Shown here in pieces: positions 1-8,204 of a stretch of 32,957 nt of DNA (its first letter is position 1; every line of letters begins with the position of its first letter). The notes beneath the pieces are model-generated. The model saw only the letters and a list, made by a program, of their open reading frames with translations, did no database searches and had not been told where the DNA came from. This stretch comes from Thermoplasmata archaeon (GTDB taxonomy: Archaea; Thermoplasmatota; E2; DHVEG-1). The stretch spans positions 1 through 32,957 of the forward strand of contig JADBLO010000139.1 of the NCBI GenBank assembly GCA_014894395.1, in the 5' to 3' direction. The position numbers and the translations under genes were made by a program.

Positions 1-156
1 ATTTTTCGGTTTTTTCAAAGGACCATGAAAACAATTAGCTAGCTAAACAAATACATTTTTTTTATTAGCAAACGGGGAAAAATCGTGTTACATTCTAAAA
101 TAATCTTCCCCAGTCACTAAAAATCACTTCTCTTTTTTTCTTATTAAATTAAAGGG
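1..156. other. AT-rich gap at window edge
   Basis: No coding region or RNA gene is recognisable here. The stretch holds a perfect 12-bp palindrome at 35-46 (TTAGCTAGCTAA) followed by eight T at 56-63, and a second seven-T run at 133-139. On the plus strand this could be the terminator of a gene lying left of the window. On the minus strand only short T runs (for example opposite 117-121) follow the DUF35 gene. The assignment is weak. Confidence 0.3.
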
Positions 157-825
157 TTACTCGAGGGTTTTTACCCATTCATACACGGGTTCTACAAGTT
201 TCTTGATCCGTTCTTTTTCTTTGTTCATCGGTGATGGTTTCCAGCCGTCCGCAGGCTCAAAATGAAAATCAGTAACCGCTCCAATGCGTTGTTCTTTGGG
301 TTTAAACACGATTTTCAGCGGCATGCCGAATTCAACATCCCAGGGTTTGAGGCCGTGGAGTTCGTTAGCAATTGCAACTTTGCTGTCACCGATGACAGCA
401 TAAACGAGGATAATCGGGAGTCGTTTGAGCGATGAGCGTCCACTCCACCCAGCAACCGTCCAAGTGTGAACCTTCGCGGTGAGCGGCATTTCCACCCATT
501 CAGTTTTTTCAAGGTTACAATCCAGGTTCCAGCAATGCGTACGAACAGGCACCCAGGAATCACCGCATCTCGGGCAGCGTGTTCCCATGATTTTTCCGTC
601 CAATAATCCAATAAAGAATTTACTGTTCCAACCATGACGAATAGTATAGAGTTGATCATAGTGGAGGAATTGGTTCATCGTAGTTCTGTCCTCTGAGATT
701 TCATGGCCGACGAAGGCAAGACCTGTTTCTTTCACTCCGTCAGGTCGATAGTCTTTTTTCTCTGTAAAAACTGGTGCTTCTGAAAATTTATCTTTTTTCT
801 TTTTTATGGTAACCGCCTCCATCAT
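157..825 (-). CDS. Zn-ribbon/OB-fold DUF35 protein, thiolase partner
   Basis: This 222-residue protein has the layout of DUF35 acyl-CoA-associated proteins: a rubredoxin-like zinc ribbon followed by an OB fold. Four cysteines form the ribbon: C84 and C87 (CPRCG), then C98 and C103. The C-terminal half (about 110-200) is the predicted OB-fold beta barrel. In the family, for example the BbsA subunit of BbsAB thiolase and the archaeal thiolase/HMG-CoA synthase complex, this protein bridges or supports a thiolase. Here it starts 3 nt after the thiolase stop codon, and an AGGAGG ribosome binding site at 835-840 lies inside the thiolase 3' end, so the two are almost surely cotranslated. About 70 residues precede the ribbon, longer than I would expect for a minimal DUF35 protein. 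It has no catalytic function of its own that I can see. Confidence 0.85.
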   Translation of the reverse strand: MMEAVTIKKKKDKFSEAPVFTEKKDYRPDGVKETGLAFVGHEISEDRTTMNQFLHYDQLYTIRHGWNSKFFIGLLDGKIMGTRCPRCGDSWVPVRTHCWNLDCNLEKTEWVEMPLTAKVHTWTVAGWSGRSSLKRLPIILVYAVIGDSKVAIANELHGLKPWDVEFGMPLKIVFKPKEQRIGAVTDFHFEPADGWKPSPMNKEKERIKKLVEPVYEWVKTLE

Positions 826-828
826 TGC

Positions 829-2079
829 TTAATGCCTCCTGATGATGAAGTTAGAGATACTAGTTCCTGTTCCTGCATGGCTGTTGACGATGCCGCACTC
901 TGGGTCTGGAACCTCGGTTTTTCTACTCAGGTGTTTCTGAGGGATCATCCCTGCAAGCTGGTAATAGCATTCGATGGTGCTCATAAGACCAGTGGCGCCA
1001 ACAGGATGCCCGTAACCCAGCAATCCACCACCAGGGTTCATCGGGATATCACCATGCATACTGGTACGTTCATCGCGAATAAACTTAGCGATGTTGGTTT
1101 TATCAGCAAGCCCAAGTGCTTTGTAAATTTGTGCCTCTGACGTGGAGAAAGCATCATGAATTTCACCAAAATCAATGTCTTTTACCGGGTCTTTGATTCC
1201 CGCCATCTTATATGCCTGCTCAGCGGAGTTCCTACAAGCAGCAAACTCGGTCATCTCCGGGTACTCTGGGCCATATCGTTCTTTCCAGCCAGGGTTGTTT
1301 AACCGATCGCCTGCTCGAATCGTACAACTCGATAATCCCATGCCATCGACCGTCGCATAATGATCAGGGTTCACCTTCTTTGCATATTTCTCAGAACACA
1401 CAACAAGGAAAGCAACCCCTCGGGTCATAAGACAGCAATCGTATTTCTTGATAGGATACGATATGAGACGGGAGTTCATGACATCGTCGACCGTGATATA
1501 CTTATGTTCGTTGCGGTACCATTGCGCCTTGGGGTTGTCCATCGCGTTGTTCTTGTTTTTCGCTGCAATCGTCGCAACGTCTTCTTCAGTAACCTTGTTT
1601 TCTTTCATCCATTTATTCGCCATTGCGGCGTAGAAAATCGGGTAGATACCGCCAGCCATAAGCTCGTATCTAATATCTGATGCCATCGCGATGAATTCAC
1701 TGCCTTGTGATTGTGAAACCGTGTCCATGGTCTCCCAGCCGACGATACCGACGACATCATGGTGGCCGGACATGACCGCAAGGGCGGCAGCATATAACGC
1801 GGATCCACCGCTGTTTCCCCCGTTTTCCACCCGGTAATGAGGAAGACCAACAAGCCCAAGATGATCATGAATAATCCATTCTGGGGCGAGTTGATGGCCG
1901 AAATGCACAGAGAAATGTGAATAAATCATGAGATCAATATCACGAAGCGAGAACTCGGGGACGTCTTGTTGTGTTTCTTTGACGCATTCTGCTGCTCCGC
2001 CTTCGATGCTTTCGAAACCGGTTGGACCATAATCAAATGGTGTGGTTGCTCCTCCGATTATACAGACTTTTCGTGACAT
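829..2079 (-). CDS. thiolase-fold acyl-CoA acetyltransferase-like protein lacking the catalytic Cys
   Basis: This is a 416-residue thiolase-superfamily protein of the SCP-x/archaeal type. Recognisable motifs are HDAF with H308, NPGGGLLGYGHPVGATG with H358, and a C-terminal NSHAGTGTS with H401. Family members normally release acetyl-CoA from 3-ketoacyl-CoA, or run the reverse reaction, using a nucleophilic Cys in a VEAACASGG-like motif. Here that motif reads VENGGNSGG (residues 84-92) and position 88 is Gly, encoded by GGA. The classical thiolase reaction is therefore doubtful, although the rest of the fold looks intact. The start codon follows an AGGGGAG ribosome binding site (2089-2095). The downstream DUF35 gene is the usual partner. 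Possible roles are a CoA-binding scaffold, a decarboxylase or non-Claisen enzyme, or a partner of another catalytic subunit. The fold assignment is firm and the activity is not. Confidence 0.85.
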   Translation of the reverse strand: MSRKVCIIGGATTPFDYGPTGFESIEGGAAECVKETQQDVPEFSLRDIDLMIYSHFSVHFGHQLAPEWIIHDHLGLVGLPHYRVENGGNSGGSALYAAALAVMSGHHDVVGIVGWETMDTVSQSQGSEFIAMASDIRYELMAGGIYPIFYAAMANKWMKENKVTEEDVATIAAKNKNNAMDNPKAQWYRNEHKYITVDDVMNSRLISYPIKKYDCCLMTRGVAFLVVCSEKYAKKVNPDHYATVDGMGLSSCTIRAGDRLNNPGWKERYGPEYPEMTEFAACRNSAEQAYKMAGIKDPVKDIDFGEIHDAFSTSEAQIYKALGLADKTNIAKFIRDERTSMHGDIPMNPGGGLLGYGHPVGATGLMSTIECYYQLAGMIPQKHLSRKTEVPDPECGIVNSHAGTGTSISNFIIRRH

Positions 2080-2096
2080 ATTTGTCGTCTCCCCTA

Positions 2097-2129
2097 AGGA
2101 CTAAAAAACCCTTGAAAGGCACCAGTCCT
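2097..2129 (-). promoter_or_regulatory. inverted repeat in thiolase leader
   Basis: Six-base arms AGGACT (2097-2102) and AGTCCT (2124-2129) can pair, with a shorter inner CCTT/AAGG pairing. The element sits about 18 nt upstream of the thiolase start, next to its ribosome binding site, and downstream of a TATA-like TCTTTATGG (2142-2150, minus strand). It may form a small hairpin in the leader or be an operator. It could also be chance in an AT-rich gap. Confidence 0.3.
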
Positions 2130-2151
2130 CCAACCGGTAAACCATAAAGAA

Positions 2152-2160
2152 TTAAAAAAG
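2152..2160 (-). terminator. T-run terminator after CoA-transferase
   Basis: On the minus strand CTTTTTTAA begins about 23 nt past the CoA-transferase stop codon. Archaeal RNA polymerase terminates at such U runs without needing a hairpin. The run suggests that the thiolase pair is at least partly transcribed from its own promoter in the same gap. Confidence 0.4.
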
Positions 2161-2182
2161 GTTGTTATTTTCTAAAGAATTT

Positions 2183-3988
2183 TTACTTTCCAATAACCAT
2201 TCCTGCAGGATCAATTTTCTTTAGTATTGCTAACTCTTTTTGTAAAGGTGGTGTTGTTACTGAAATTTTTTTGGGGATAATTATTTCAAATCCACTATTC
2301 TCTTTGATTTGATCAATGGTTACACCAGGGTGTATAGAGCGCAGTTTCATTCGTTTCGACTCATCATCAAACCCATAAACGCCAAGCTGCGAAATCACCC
2401 GATACGGACCACTCCCGCTAGGCAACCCTGCTTTCTCCCGGGAATCACACCCCTTCAGATACCCTGGCGTCGTCAGAAAATCAATATGTTCAAGGAACCT
2501 ATGCTTATCCTGCCTCATCATAATAATGGTCTTATGACACAGCGTCCCGACATCATTTGCACCACCACTCCCAGGAAGACGTACCTTCGGATGCTCATAC
2601 GGCCCAATCACCGTCGTATTCAAATTCCCAAACTTATCGATCTGCGCACCGCCAAGGAACCCATAGTCAATATAGCCCGCCTGTGCCATCGCCATGGAAT
2701 CATGCATACTAGAGGCAGCGACCGCATGATAAAACGTCCGAGAATCACCAACACTAATTGGAAGCACTGGCATTTCTGGTCCAATCCCACCCGCCTCAAA
2801 GAATAATAGTAGGTTCGGCGCATGTGTCCGTTGTGCAAGCATCGAAGCGATTATCGGAAGACCGGTCCCAACAAACACTGATTTCTTATCCTCAAGAATA
2901 TGAGCGGCCACACACGCAAGTAACTCTGTTGAAGAATACGGTTCTTTTAAAGGTTTTTTCTCGTTCTTTGCTTTCAACCATGGCGCACTCATGGGTTCCT
3001 TAAAATGCTCAATCCGCTTCAACTGCGCAAGTTTCTTTACACCCCCAACAAGCTTCAGGTATTGCTGGAAATTATCCACCCCATACACGAATTTATCAAG
3101 ATACTGTCGAACTCCATAATCGGTTGCTGACAATGAAAGCCATTCACCAATATGATCCTCATCAAAGAAATACAAATATGGCATCTGACACGGATGCGAC
3201 CCAAACGGCACCTCAACCACAGCACTTGCTAGATAAAACGGAATTACCGTCTTCCACGGCTCCTGCCGAATCTGTTTACTATCAACGATTTTTTCCGTGG
3301 TCAGAATCAAGTGTCGTGCCGCTCTTGACAACTCAAAATCCTCAACCATGATTCCATCGATCTGCGCGTTTCCAAACTTATCACAACGTGGCACATGAAT
3401 CACTGCGACATCAGGGTAACACGCAGGAAGCAAACACAGCTGTTTTCCGCTAAACGGATCGGTCATGGTCTGCGCAGAACTCTTCTTAAACGTGTCCGTT
3501 CCGAGCATCACCCTCGTCGGAATAAAAGGGAGCCCCATCATCGCAGCAAGAAATCGCCATTGATACCCCGCGTTACTAATCTCACCAGAAACCTTGCAGC
3601 GACCGGTCTCAACCGCCCGTCGAGACGCAGGCGACAACCCGCGCAGCTCATGGCCAAATGAGTACGCGACCTCTACGGTGTTCACACACCCAGAACCGAC
3701 AAGGAGATCGAGATCATGCACTGCGGTCTTCCCCGTTATTGTAAGGTTCCGTTTCCGCTGCCGGATCATCTCATAGACAATGGCCATAGACACCCGTACG
3801 TGGCCAAACCCACCCATTGCAAGCAACGACTCATCTTTTACAAATCGAGAAACAGCCTCTGTAACAGTCATCCGTTTATCCTCAAGACACCTTGATTTAT
3901 TTGTAAGAATCCACTGACGATTCTCATCAGGATCATGCCACCCAACAAGCTTCCCTGTACCCTTCTGAACCCCCTGATCACATTCCAT
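2183..3988 (-). CDS. fused A+B family I CoA-transferase
   Basis: The protein is a single-chain CoA-transferase in which both subunits of the glutaconate/3-oxoacid CoA-transferase family are joined. The A-like half begins at a MTVTEAVSRFV...LAMGGFG segment. The B-like half starts about residue 350, and the EAGGIGPE motif carries the Glu expected to form the glutamyl-CoA thioester. It should move CoA between a carboxylate and an acyl-CoA, and the substrate cannot be read from sequence. The open frame extends to an ATG at 4021, but that codon overlaps a TATA-like element (4021-4033, minus strand). I therefore prefer the ATG at 3986-3988, preceded by GGGGG with a 10-nt spacer. Length from there is 601 residues. 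Family members carry a similar DPDENR...NKSR prefix. The gene is divergent from the acyl-CoA dehydrogenase, which suggests shared control. Confidence 0.85.
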   Translation of the reverse strand: MECDQGVQKGTGKLVGWHDPDENRQWILTNKSRCLEDKRMTVTEAVSRFVKDESLLAMGGFGHVRVSMAIVYEMIRQRKRNLTITGKTAVHDLDLLVGSGCVNTVEVAYSFGHELRGLSPASRRAVETGRCKVSGEISNAGYQWRFLAAMMGLPFIPTRVMLGTDTFKKSSAQTMTDPFSGKQLCLLPACYPDVAVIHVPRCDKFGNAQIDGIMVEDFELSRAARHLILTTEKIVDSKQIRQEPWKTVIPFYLASAVVEVPFGSHPCQMPYLYFFDEDHIGEWLSLSATDYGVRQYLDKFVYGVDNFQQYLKLVGGVKKLAQLKRIEHFKEPMSAPWLKAKNEKKPLKEPYSSTELLACVAAHILEDKKSVFVGTGLPIIASMLAQRTHAPNLLLFFEAGGIGPEMPVLPISVGDSRTFYHAVAASSMHDSMAMAQAGYIDYGFLGGAQIDKFGNLNTTVIGPYEHPKVRLPGSGGANDVGTLCHKTIIMMRQDKHRFLEHIDFLTTPGYLKGCDSREKAGLPSGSGPYRVISQLGVYGFDDESKRMKLRSIHPGVTIDQIKENSGFEIIIPKKISVTTPPLQKELAILKKIDPAGMVIGK

Positions 3989-4020
3989 GAGAACCATTCC
4001 CCCTTCACATCCAACATTCA

Positions 4021-4033
4021 TTTAAAGATATAC
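4021..4033 (-). promoter_or_regulatory. TATA-like box for CoA-transferase
   Basis: The minus strand reads TATATCTTTAAA across this stretch. A start point about 25 bp downstream would fall near 4000, leaving a leader of roughly 10-15 nt before the ATG at 3988. This placement is the reason for choosing that start over the ATG at 4021. Confidence 0.45.
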
Positions 4034-4044
4034 TCTCTAAAACC

Positions 4045-4065
4045 ACAACTATCCACATCAGTTGT
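4045..4065. promoter_or_regulatory. 21-bp dyad, possible shared operator
   Basis: ACAACT (4045-4050) and AGTTGT (4060-4065) are perfect inverted 6-bp arms separated by 9 bp. The dyad lies between the two divergent TATA-like boxes of the CoA-transferase and acyl-CoA dehydrogenase genes. That is where a dimeric regulator could control both. No regulator gene is in the window. Confidence 0.35.
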
Positions 4066-4099
4066 CCCTACTAAAAATCTTCGATACCCCGAGGCGTAA

Positions 4100-4106
4100 A
4101 TTTAAA
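4100..4106 (+). promoter_or_regulatory. TATA-like box for acyl-CoA dehydrogenase
   Basis: ATTTAAA lies 32-38 bp ahead of the ATG at 4139. With the usual archaeal spacing, transcription would begin near 4128-4132, downstream of the first in-frame ATG (4112) and just before the preferred one. Confidence 0.45.
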
Positions 4107-4138
4107 GACCCATGGCCTATCACGATATGAGGATTCGT

Positions 4139-5278
4139 ATGGATTTCCAACTCACCGAACCGCAGAAATTATTCAAAAAAACAGTCAGAGAATTTGCTGA
4201 AAAAGAAATCAAACCTCTCGCTTCAAAAATTGACAAGGAAGAATTCTTTCCTCATGAGCTTTATAAAAAAATGGGGAAACTCGGCCTTATGAGCATGACT
4301 GTTCCAAAGAAATATGGTGGCGCAGGTATCGATAAAATTAGTTATATGATTGCACTTGAAGAAATCTCACGGGTCTGTGGATCCACAGGTATCACCGTTG
4401 AAGCACATAACTCCTTAGGTGTCGGTCATATTTACGAAAAAGGAACTGAGGAACAACGTAAGAAATACCTCCCAAATCTCCTGAATGGGAACGCACTTGC
4501 TGCCTGGGCGCTTACCGAGCCAAACGCGGGTTCTGACGCAGCATCATTACAAACCACTGCTGTTCTTGAAGGAGGCGAATGGGTCATTAATGGAACAAAA
4601 CAGTTCATCACCAGCGGTGATATCGCCGCAGTAACAACGGTCATGGCAAAAACCGATAAAACACTAGGGGCAAAAGGCATCAGTGCATTTATTGTCGAAA
4701 AGGATACTCCTGGCTTTACGGTTGGTGTTTTAGAAGATAAACTTGGACTCAGGGGCAGCCGCACGGCAGAATTGATCTTCGAGGATTGTCGTGTCCCAGA
4801 AGAGAATTTACTTGGTGAAAAGAATCTTGGGTTTGTTGGTGCGATGACCATACTTGATCGTGGTAGAACCGCTATCGGAGCAATGGCTGTCGGTATCGCT
4901 CAGGGTGCTCTTGATGAAAGTATTTCGTATGCAAAACAACGGCAACAATTTGGAAAACCTATTGGGAAAAACCAGGCGATCCAATGGATGATTGCTGACA
5001 TGGCCACCCAGATTGACGCAGCGCGATTACTTGTTCAACGGGCAGCCTTTCTTGAAGATAAAGAAGTACCGTTTAGTATTGAGGCATCCATGGCAAAACT
5101 CTTTGCTTCGGATATCGCGATGAAAGTTACTCGTGACGCAATTCAGATTCACGGTGGACATGGATATATGCGGGATCTGCCGTTAGAACGATTCTACAGA
5201 GATGTAAAACTCACGCAGATTGGCGAAGGAACCTCTGAGGTTCAGAGGGTGATTATTGCAAAACGTCTCGGACTCTAA
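4139..5278 (+). CDS. acyl-CoA dehydrogenase (short/medium-chain type)
   Basis: This FAD enzyme of 379 residues oxidises acyl-CoA to trans-2-enoyl-CoA and passes electrons to an electron-transferring flavoprotein not seen here. The N-terminal helical domain opens with MDFQLTEPQ, the usual family start. The flavin/substrate motif [12 protein letters not shown] is near 124-135, [13 protein letters not shown] at 148-160 and [13 protein letters not shown] at 270-282. E363 in [10 protein letters not shown] is at the MCAD/butyryl-CoA dehydrogenase catalytic base position. Isovaleryl-CoA dehydrogenases keep their base elsewhere and lack it here, so this is probably a straight short- or medium-chain enzyme. 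An in-frame ATG at 4112 exists but would lie upstream of the likely transcription start. GAGG six bases before 4139 supports the later start. The acyl-CoA synthetase follows 26 nt downstream. Confidence 0.93.
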   Translation: MDFQLTEPQKLFKKTVREFAEKEIKPLASKIDKEEFFPHELYKKMGKLGLMSMTVPKKYGGAGIDKISYMIALEEISRVCGSTGITVEAHNSLGVGHIYEKGTEEQRKKYLPNLLNGNALAAWALTEPNAGSDAASLQTTAVLEGGEWVINGTKQFITSGDIAAVTTVMAKTDKTLGAKGISAFIVEKDTPGFTVGVLEDKLGLRGSRTAELIFEDCRVPEENLLGEKNLGFVGAMTILDRGRTAIGAMAVGIAQGALDESISYAKQRQQFGKPIGKNQAIQWMIADMATQIDAARLLVQRAAFLEDKEVPFSIEASMAKLFASDIAMKVTRDAIQIHGGHGYMRDLPLERFYRDVKLTQIGEGTSEVQRVIIAKRLGL

Positions 5279-5304
5279 ACCATGATTTTTGGGGGGGATA
5301 GAAT

Positions 5305-6960
5305 ATGAAATCAAAACAGACAGCGTGTGAAACTGTTTTTAAGAAAGACAGATATGAGGAGCTCTATAAGACCTTTAATTGGAAAGTACCAACCCATTAC
5401 AACTTTGGCTTTGATGTTGTCGACCAATGGGCAGAAGACCGAACAAAACTTGCTTTAATCTCGATTGACCGAACTGGGGAGAAAGCACGGTACCATACAT
5501 TCTACGACTTGAAGGTGCAGTCAAATCAGTTTGCAAACGTTATCCGCGGACTCGGGGTGAAAAAAGGAGACCGCGTCTTGGTTATTTTACAAAGTATTCC
5601 GGAGTGGTATATTGCACTTATCGGGATGTTTAAACTCGGTGTCGTTCCCATGCCAGGGACGGTACTGTTAACTTCTAAAGACATCGAATATCGAGTGAAT
5701 CGATCTGAGGCATGCATGATCCTCACGGATCTGGACCACGCGGATCGAGTAGAAGCAGTCAGAAAGAACTGCCCGACACTCAAACACATCATGCTCGTTG
5801 ATGGAAAACGCGACGGATGGTTGAACTTCACAGACGAGATGAAAGATGTTTCCCGGGAGCTTTCACAAAAATTGGTTGGAAAAACACGTGCTGATGAACC
5901 ATTACTTATCTACTTTACATCAGGAACAACAGGACATCCAAAAATGGTACTCCATACACACAGTTACCCCTTAGGGCATGAAGTGACCGCGAAATTCGCC
6001 CAAGCACTGACGAAATGTGACCTTCATTGGACAGTCTCTGAAACCGGGTGGGCAAAAGCAGCTTGGGGAAAACTGTTCGGCCAGATGATTGTCGGCGCTG
6101 CCATCATCCAATGGGAGACCCCAGGTCGGTTCGATGCAGATGGTCTTCTCAAAGCAATGGAAAAATACGGAGTCACCACATTCTGTGCGCCACCAACCGT
6201 CTATCGTATGCTTATTCAAATGGATCTTTCAAAGTACAAGCTCAAACTGCGACATTGCATGAGCGCAGGAGAACCGTTAAACCCTGAGGTGATTAGGGTA
6301 TGGAAAGACGCGTACGGACTTGAAATCTATGATTTCTTCGGACAAACCGAGACCGTCTGTGTCTTATCGAATTTCCCTTTTATGCCCATTAAATACGGTT
6401 CTGTTGGAAAACCAACCCCAGGCCATGATGTGCGCATTGTTGATGATAACGGAAAAGAACTCAAGACAAACGAAGTCGGAAATATCGCACTCTACATAGG
6501 TGATATACGTCCACCAGGGTTGTTTAAAGAATATTGGAAAGACCCGGATATCATGAAGAAATCATTCAAAGACAACTATTATTATACTGGTGATCAAGGA
6601 TACAAAGACCAGGATGGATACTTCTGGTTTGTTGGACGTGATGATGACATCATTAAATCCTCTGGGTATCGGATCGGGCCTTTCGAGGTAGAATCCGCGC
6701 TCATTGAACATGATGCAGTTGCTGAATGTGCAGTGGTTGGCGCTCTCGATCCAGAAGGAGTCCGAGGTATTGTCGTCAAAGCCTATGTTGTTCTTGTAAA
6801 AGGATACAAACCATCGGAGGCTCTTACAAAAGAACTTCAGGAACATGTGAAAAAAGTCACTGCACCATACAAATACCCACGAATTATCGAATATATGGAT
6901 GAGTTGCCAAAAACAATCTCTGGTAAAATTTTACGACGAGAGCTTCGGAAAACAAAATAA
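5305..6960 (+). CDS. AMP-forming acyl-CoA synthetase (medium-chain ACSM-like)
   Basis: The 551-residue adenylate-forming enzyme activates a carboxylic acid to acyl-AMP and then acyl-CoA. The P-loop-like A3 motif YFTSGTTGHPK is at 203-213 and DFFGQTET (A5) at 343-350. YYTGDQG and GRDDDIIKSSGYRIGPFEVE (A7, A8 and hinge) follow, and the C-terminal PKTISGKILRRE has catalytic K541. The overall pattern, with TVSETGWAKAAWGK near 243-256, resembles medium-chain/ACSM-type synthetases more than acetyl-CoA synthetase. A GGGGGGG tract at 5291-5297 serves as ribosome binding site. It is cotranscribed with the acyl-CoA dehydrogenase and would feed it substrate. The acid used cannot be fixed from sequence, and branched or aromatic acids from amino-acid fermentation are possible. 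Confidence 0.93.
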   Translation: MKSKQTACETVFKKDRYEELYKTFNWKVPTHYNFGFDVVDQWAEDRTKLALISIDRTGEKARYHTFYDLKVQSNQFANVIRGLGVKKGDRVLVILQSIPEWYIALIGMFKLGVVPMPGTVLLTSKDIEYRVNRSEACMILTDLDHADRVEAVRKNCPTLKHIMLVDGKRDGWLNFTDEMKDVSRELSQKLVGKTRADEPLLIYFTSGTTGHPKMVLHTHSYPLGHEVTAKFAQALTKCDLHWTVSETGWAKAAWGKLFGQMIVGAAIIQWETPGRFDADGLLKAMEKYGVTTFCAPPTVYRMLIQMDLSKYKLKLRHCMSAGEPLNPEVIRVWKDAYGLEIYDFFGQTETVCVLSNFPFMPIKYGSVGKPTPGHDVRIVDDNGKELKTNEVGNIALYIGDIRPPGLFKEYWKDPDIMKKSFKDNYYYTGDQGYKDQDGYFWFVGRDDDIIKSSGYRIGPFEVESALIEHDAVAECAVVGALDPEGVRGIVVKAYVVLVKGYKPSEALTKELQEHVKKVTAPYKYPRIIEYMDELPKTISGKILRRELRKTK

Positions 6961-6977
6961 AATCTCGTTCTGTCACA

Positions 6978-6990
6978 TTTTATTTTTTTC
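6978..6990 (+). terminator. T-run terminator after acyl-CoA synthetase
   Basis: TTTTATTTTTTTC begins 18 nt past the synthetase stop codon. It overlaps the last codons of the convergent flavoprotein gene, whose C-terminal lysines are encoded by the complementary A run. It is a plausible archaeal U-tract terminator. Confidence 0.5.
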
Positions 6991-8185
6991 TAAACAAATC
7001 CTTCAATGATGCATAGATAAATCGAACAATGAGAGCGTATTTATATTTCGAAAAACTGATTTGCCCACCAGTTACACCAAAGATTAATTGTGCGAATTTT
7101 TTATCTCGCGTGAACAACCGTACAATTTTTTCTGAATTCTTACCCCACTGGTTATTAAATCGCCCAAGCAACTTGAGATCTTTCCCAAAATCATCATTCC
7201 ACAATATCTGATAACGTGATAAAAATTGCTTGCTGAGATCTTTTGCTTTCAATCCATCCGCTATAACGGTTGCAGCGATCTGCCCAGAAGCCATCGCATA
7301 ATAAATTCCTTCACCGGTGATAGGGTTGATAAACCCTGCGGCATCCCCGCAGAGTATCATGCGATCTCCATAGGTGTTTTCCAGTGGAAAGATAGGAAGC
7401 ACTGCCCCTTTGAGATTTTCAATAGGAAAATCTTCGGGTAGTAATCCCTTTTCTTTTAAGACTGCAATAAAGGCCTCATACGTTTCCTTCAGAGGGGTTT
7501 TTGGTTTAGATTTCGGGATCGCAGATTGAAATTCACCGATCCCGATATTGACACAGTTTTTCTTCGGAAACATCCAAGCGTACCCTGCGATACCTTGTGC
7601 TTTAATAAAAAGATGAACCAACCGCTTCTTTGTAAAGTATTTATCAAGTTGCTTTGGTGTTAATGGTTGTTCTTGAACAAGTGCAATACAGAAGGTCTCT
7701 AGTTTTTTACTAAGATTTGTTTTGTCCGCAACAACACTTCGCGTCCCATCACAGCCGATCACCGCCTCTGTTTCAATTGTTTGACCATCGTCTAATAGAA
7801 CAGATGCATTGTTTTGTTTGATTAAGACGTCAATGACTGTTTTTCCACCAAGAAATGTTGCACCTGCTTTTACAGCAAGGTTTACTAATCCATGATCAAA
7901 GTCTTTCCGAAGAACGTTCATAAGCAACGGTCTTTCTCTAACGAGATCAAGCTTATAGCGAAGGGACGAAGAATAGGTAATACTGCCATAGGAGACAGAA
8001 TCAATAAGCGGCTTGATATAAGGAAATCGTTTCTGCACGCGAGTCGGAAGACCACCACCACAGGGTTTCTCTCGAGGAAACTCAGCCTTATCAATGAGAA
8101 CGACAGGGATTCCTTTCTCTGCAAGGTATTTTGCAGCGGTAGAACCGGCTGGCCCGGCTCCGACAACGACAACATCATATTTCAT
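6980..8185 (-). CDS. geranylgeranyl reductase family FAD-dependent oxidoreductase
   Basis: The 401-residue flavoprotein opens with a Rossmann dinucleotide motif VVVVGAGPAGSTAA (5-18). It carries the family hallmark PCGGGLP (41-47), the YAWMFPKKNCVNIGIG substrate-binding segment (202-217) and CGDAAGFINPITGEGI (279-293), which holds FAD. In archaea such enzymes saturate geranylgeranyl chains of membrane lipids, but the family also includes menaquinone and other isoprenoid reductases, so the exact substrate is open. An upstream in-frame ATG at 8221 overlaps the carboxyltransferase 3' end. MKYDVVVVG from 8185 is the normal family start and lies 19 nt after that gene's stop. Being last in a carboxylase gene string is unusual and suggests a link between leucine or isoprenoid carbon and this reduction. 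Confidence 0.88.
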   Translation of the reverse strand: MKYDVVVVGAGPAGSTAAKYLAEKGIPVVLIDKAEFPREKPCGGGLPTRVQKRFPYIKPLIDSVSYGSITYSSSLRYKLDLVRERPLLMNVLRKDFDHGLVNLAVKAGATFLGGKTVIDVLIKQNNASVLLDDGQTIETEAVIGCDGTRSVVADKTNLSKKLETFCIALVQEQPLTPKQLDKYFTKKRLVHLFIKAQGIAGYAWMFPKKNCVNIGIGEFQSAIPKSKPKTPLKETYEAFIAVLKEKGLLPEDFPIENLKGAVLPIFPLENTYGDRMILCGDAAGFINPITGEGIYYAMASGQIAATVIADGLKAKDLSKQFLSRYQILWNDDFGKDLKLLGRFNNQWGKNSEKIVRLFTRDKKFAQLIFGVTGGQISFSKYKYALIVRFIYASLKDLFRKK

Positions 8186-8204
8186 GGCGAAACCAACATT
8201 ATGC

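Noticed and set aside
35-46. 12-bp palindrome TTAGCTAGCTAA as an attachment or operator site
   Set aside because: It is short, AT-rich and at the window edge. No integrase gene, repeat copy or flanking gene supports a specific role.
4432-4851. Minus-strand frame inside the acyl-CoA dehydrogenase
   Set aside because: The sense strand encodes the conserved flavin-binding motifs. The antisense product has no recognisable features.
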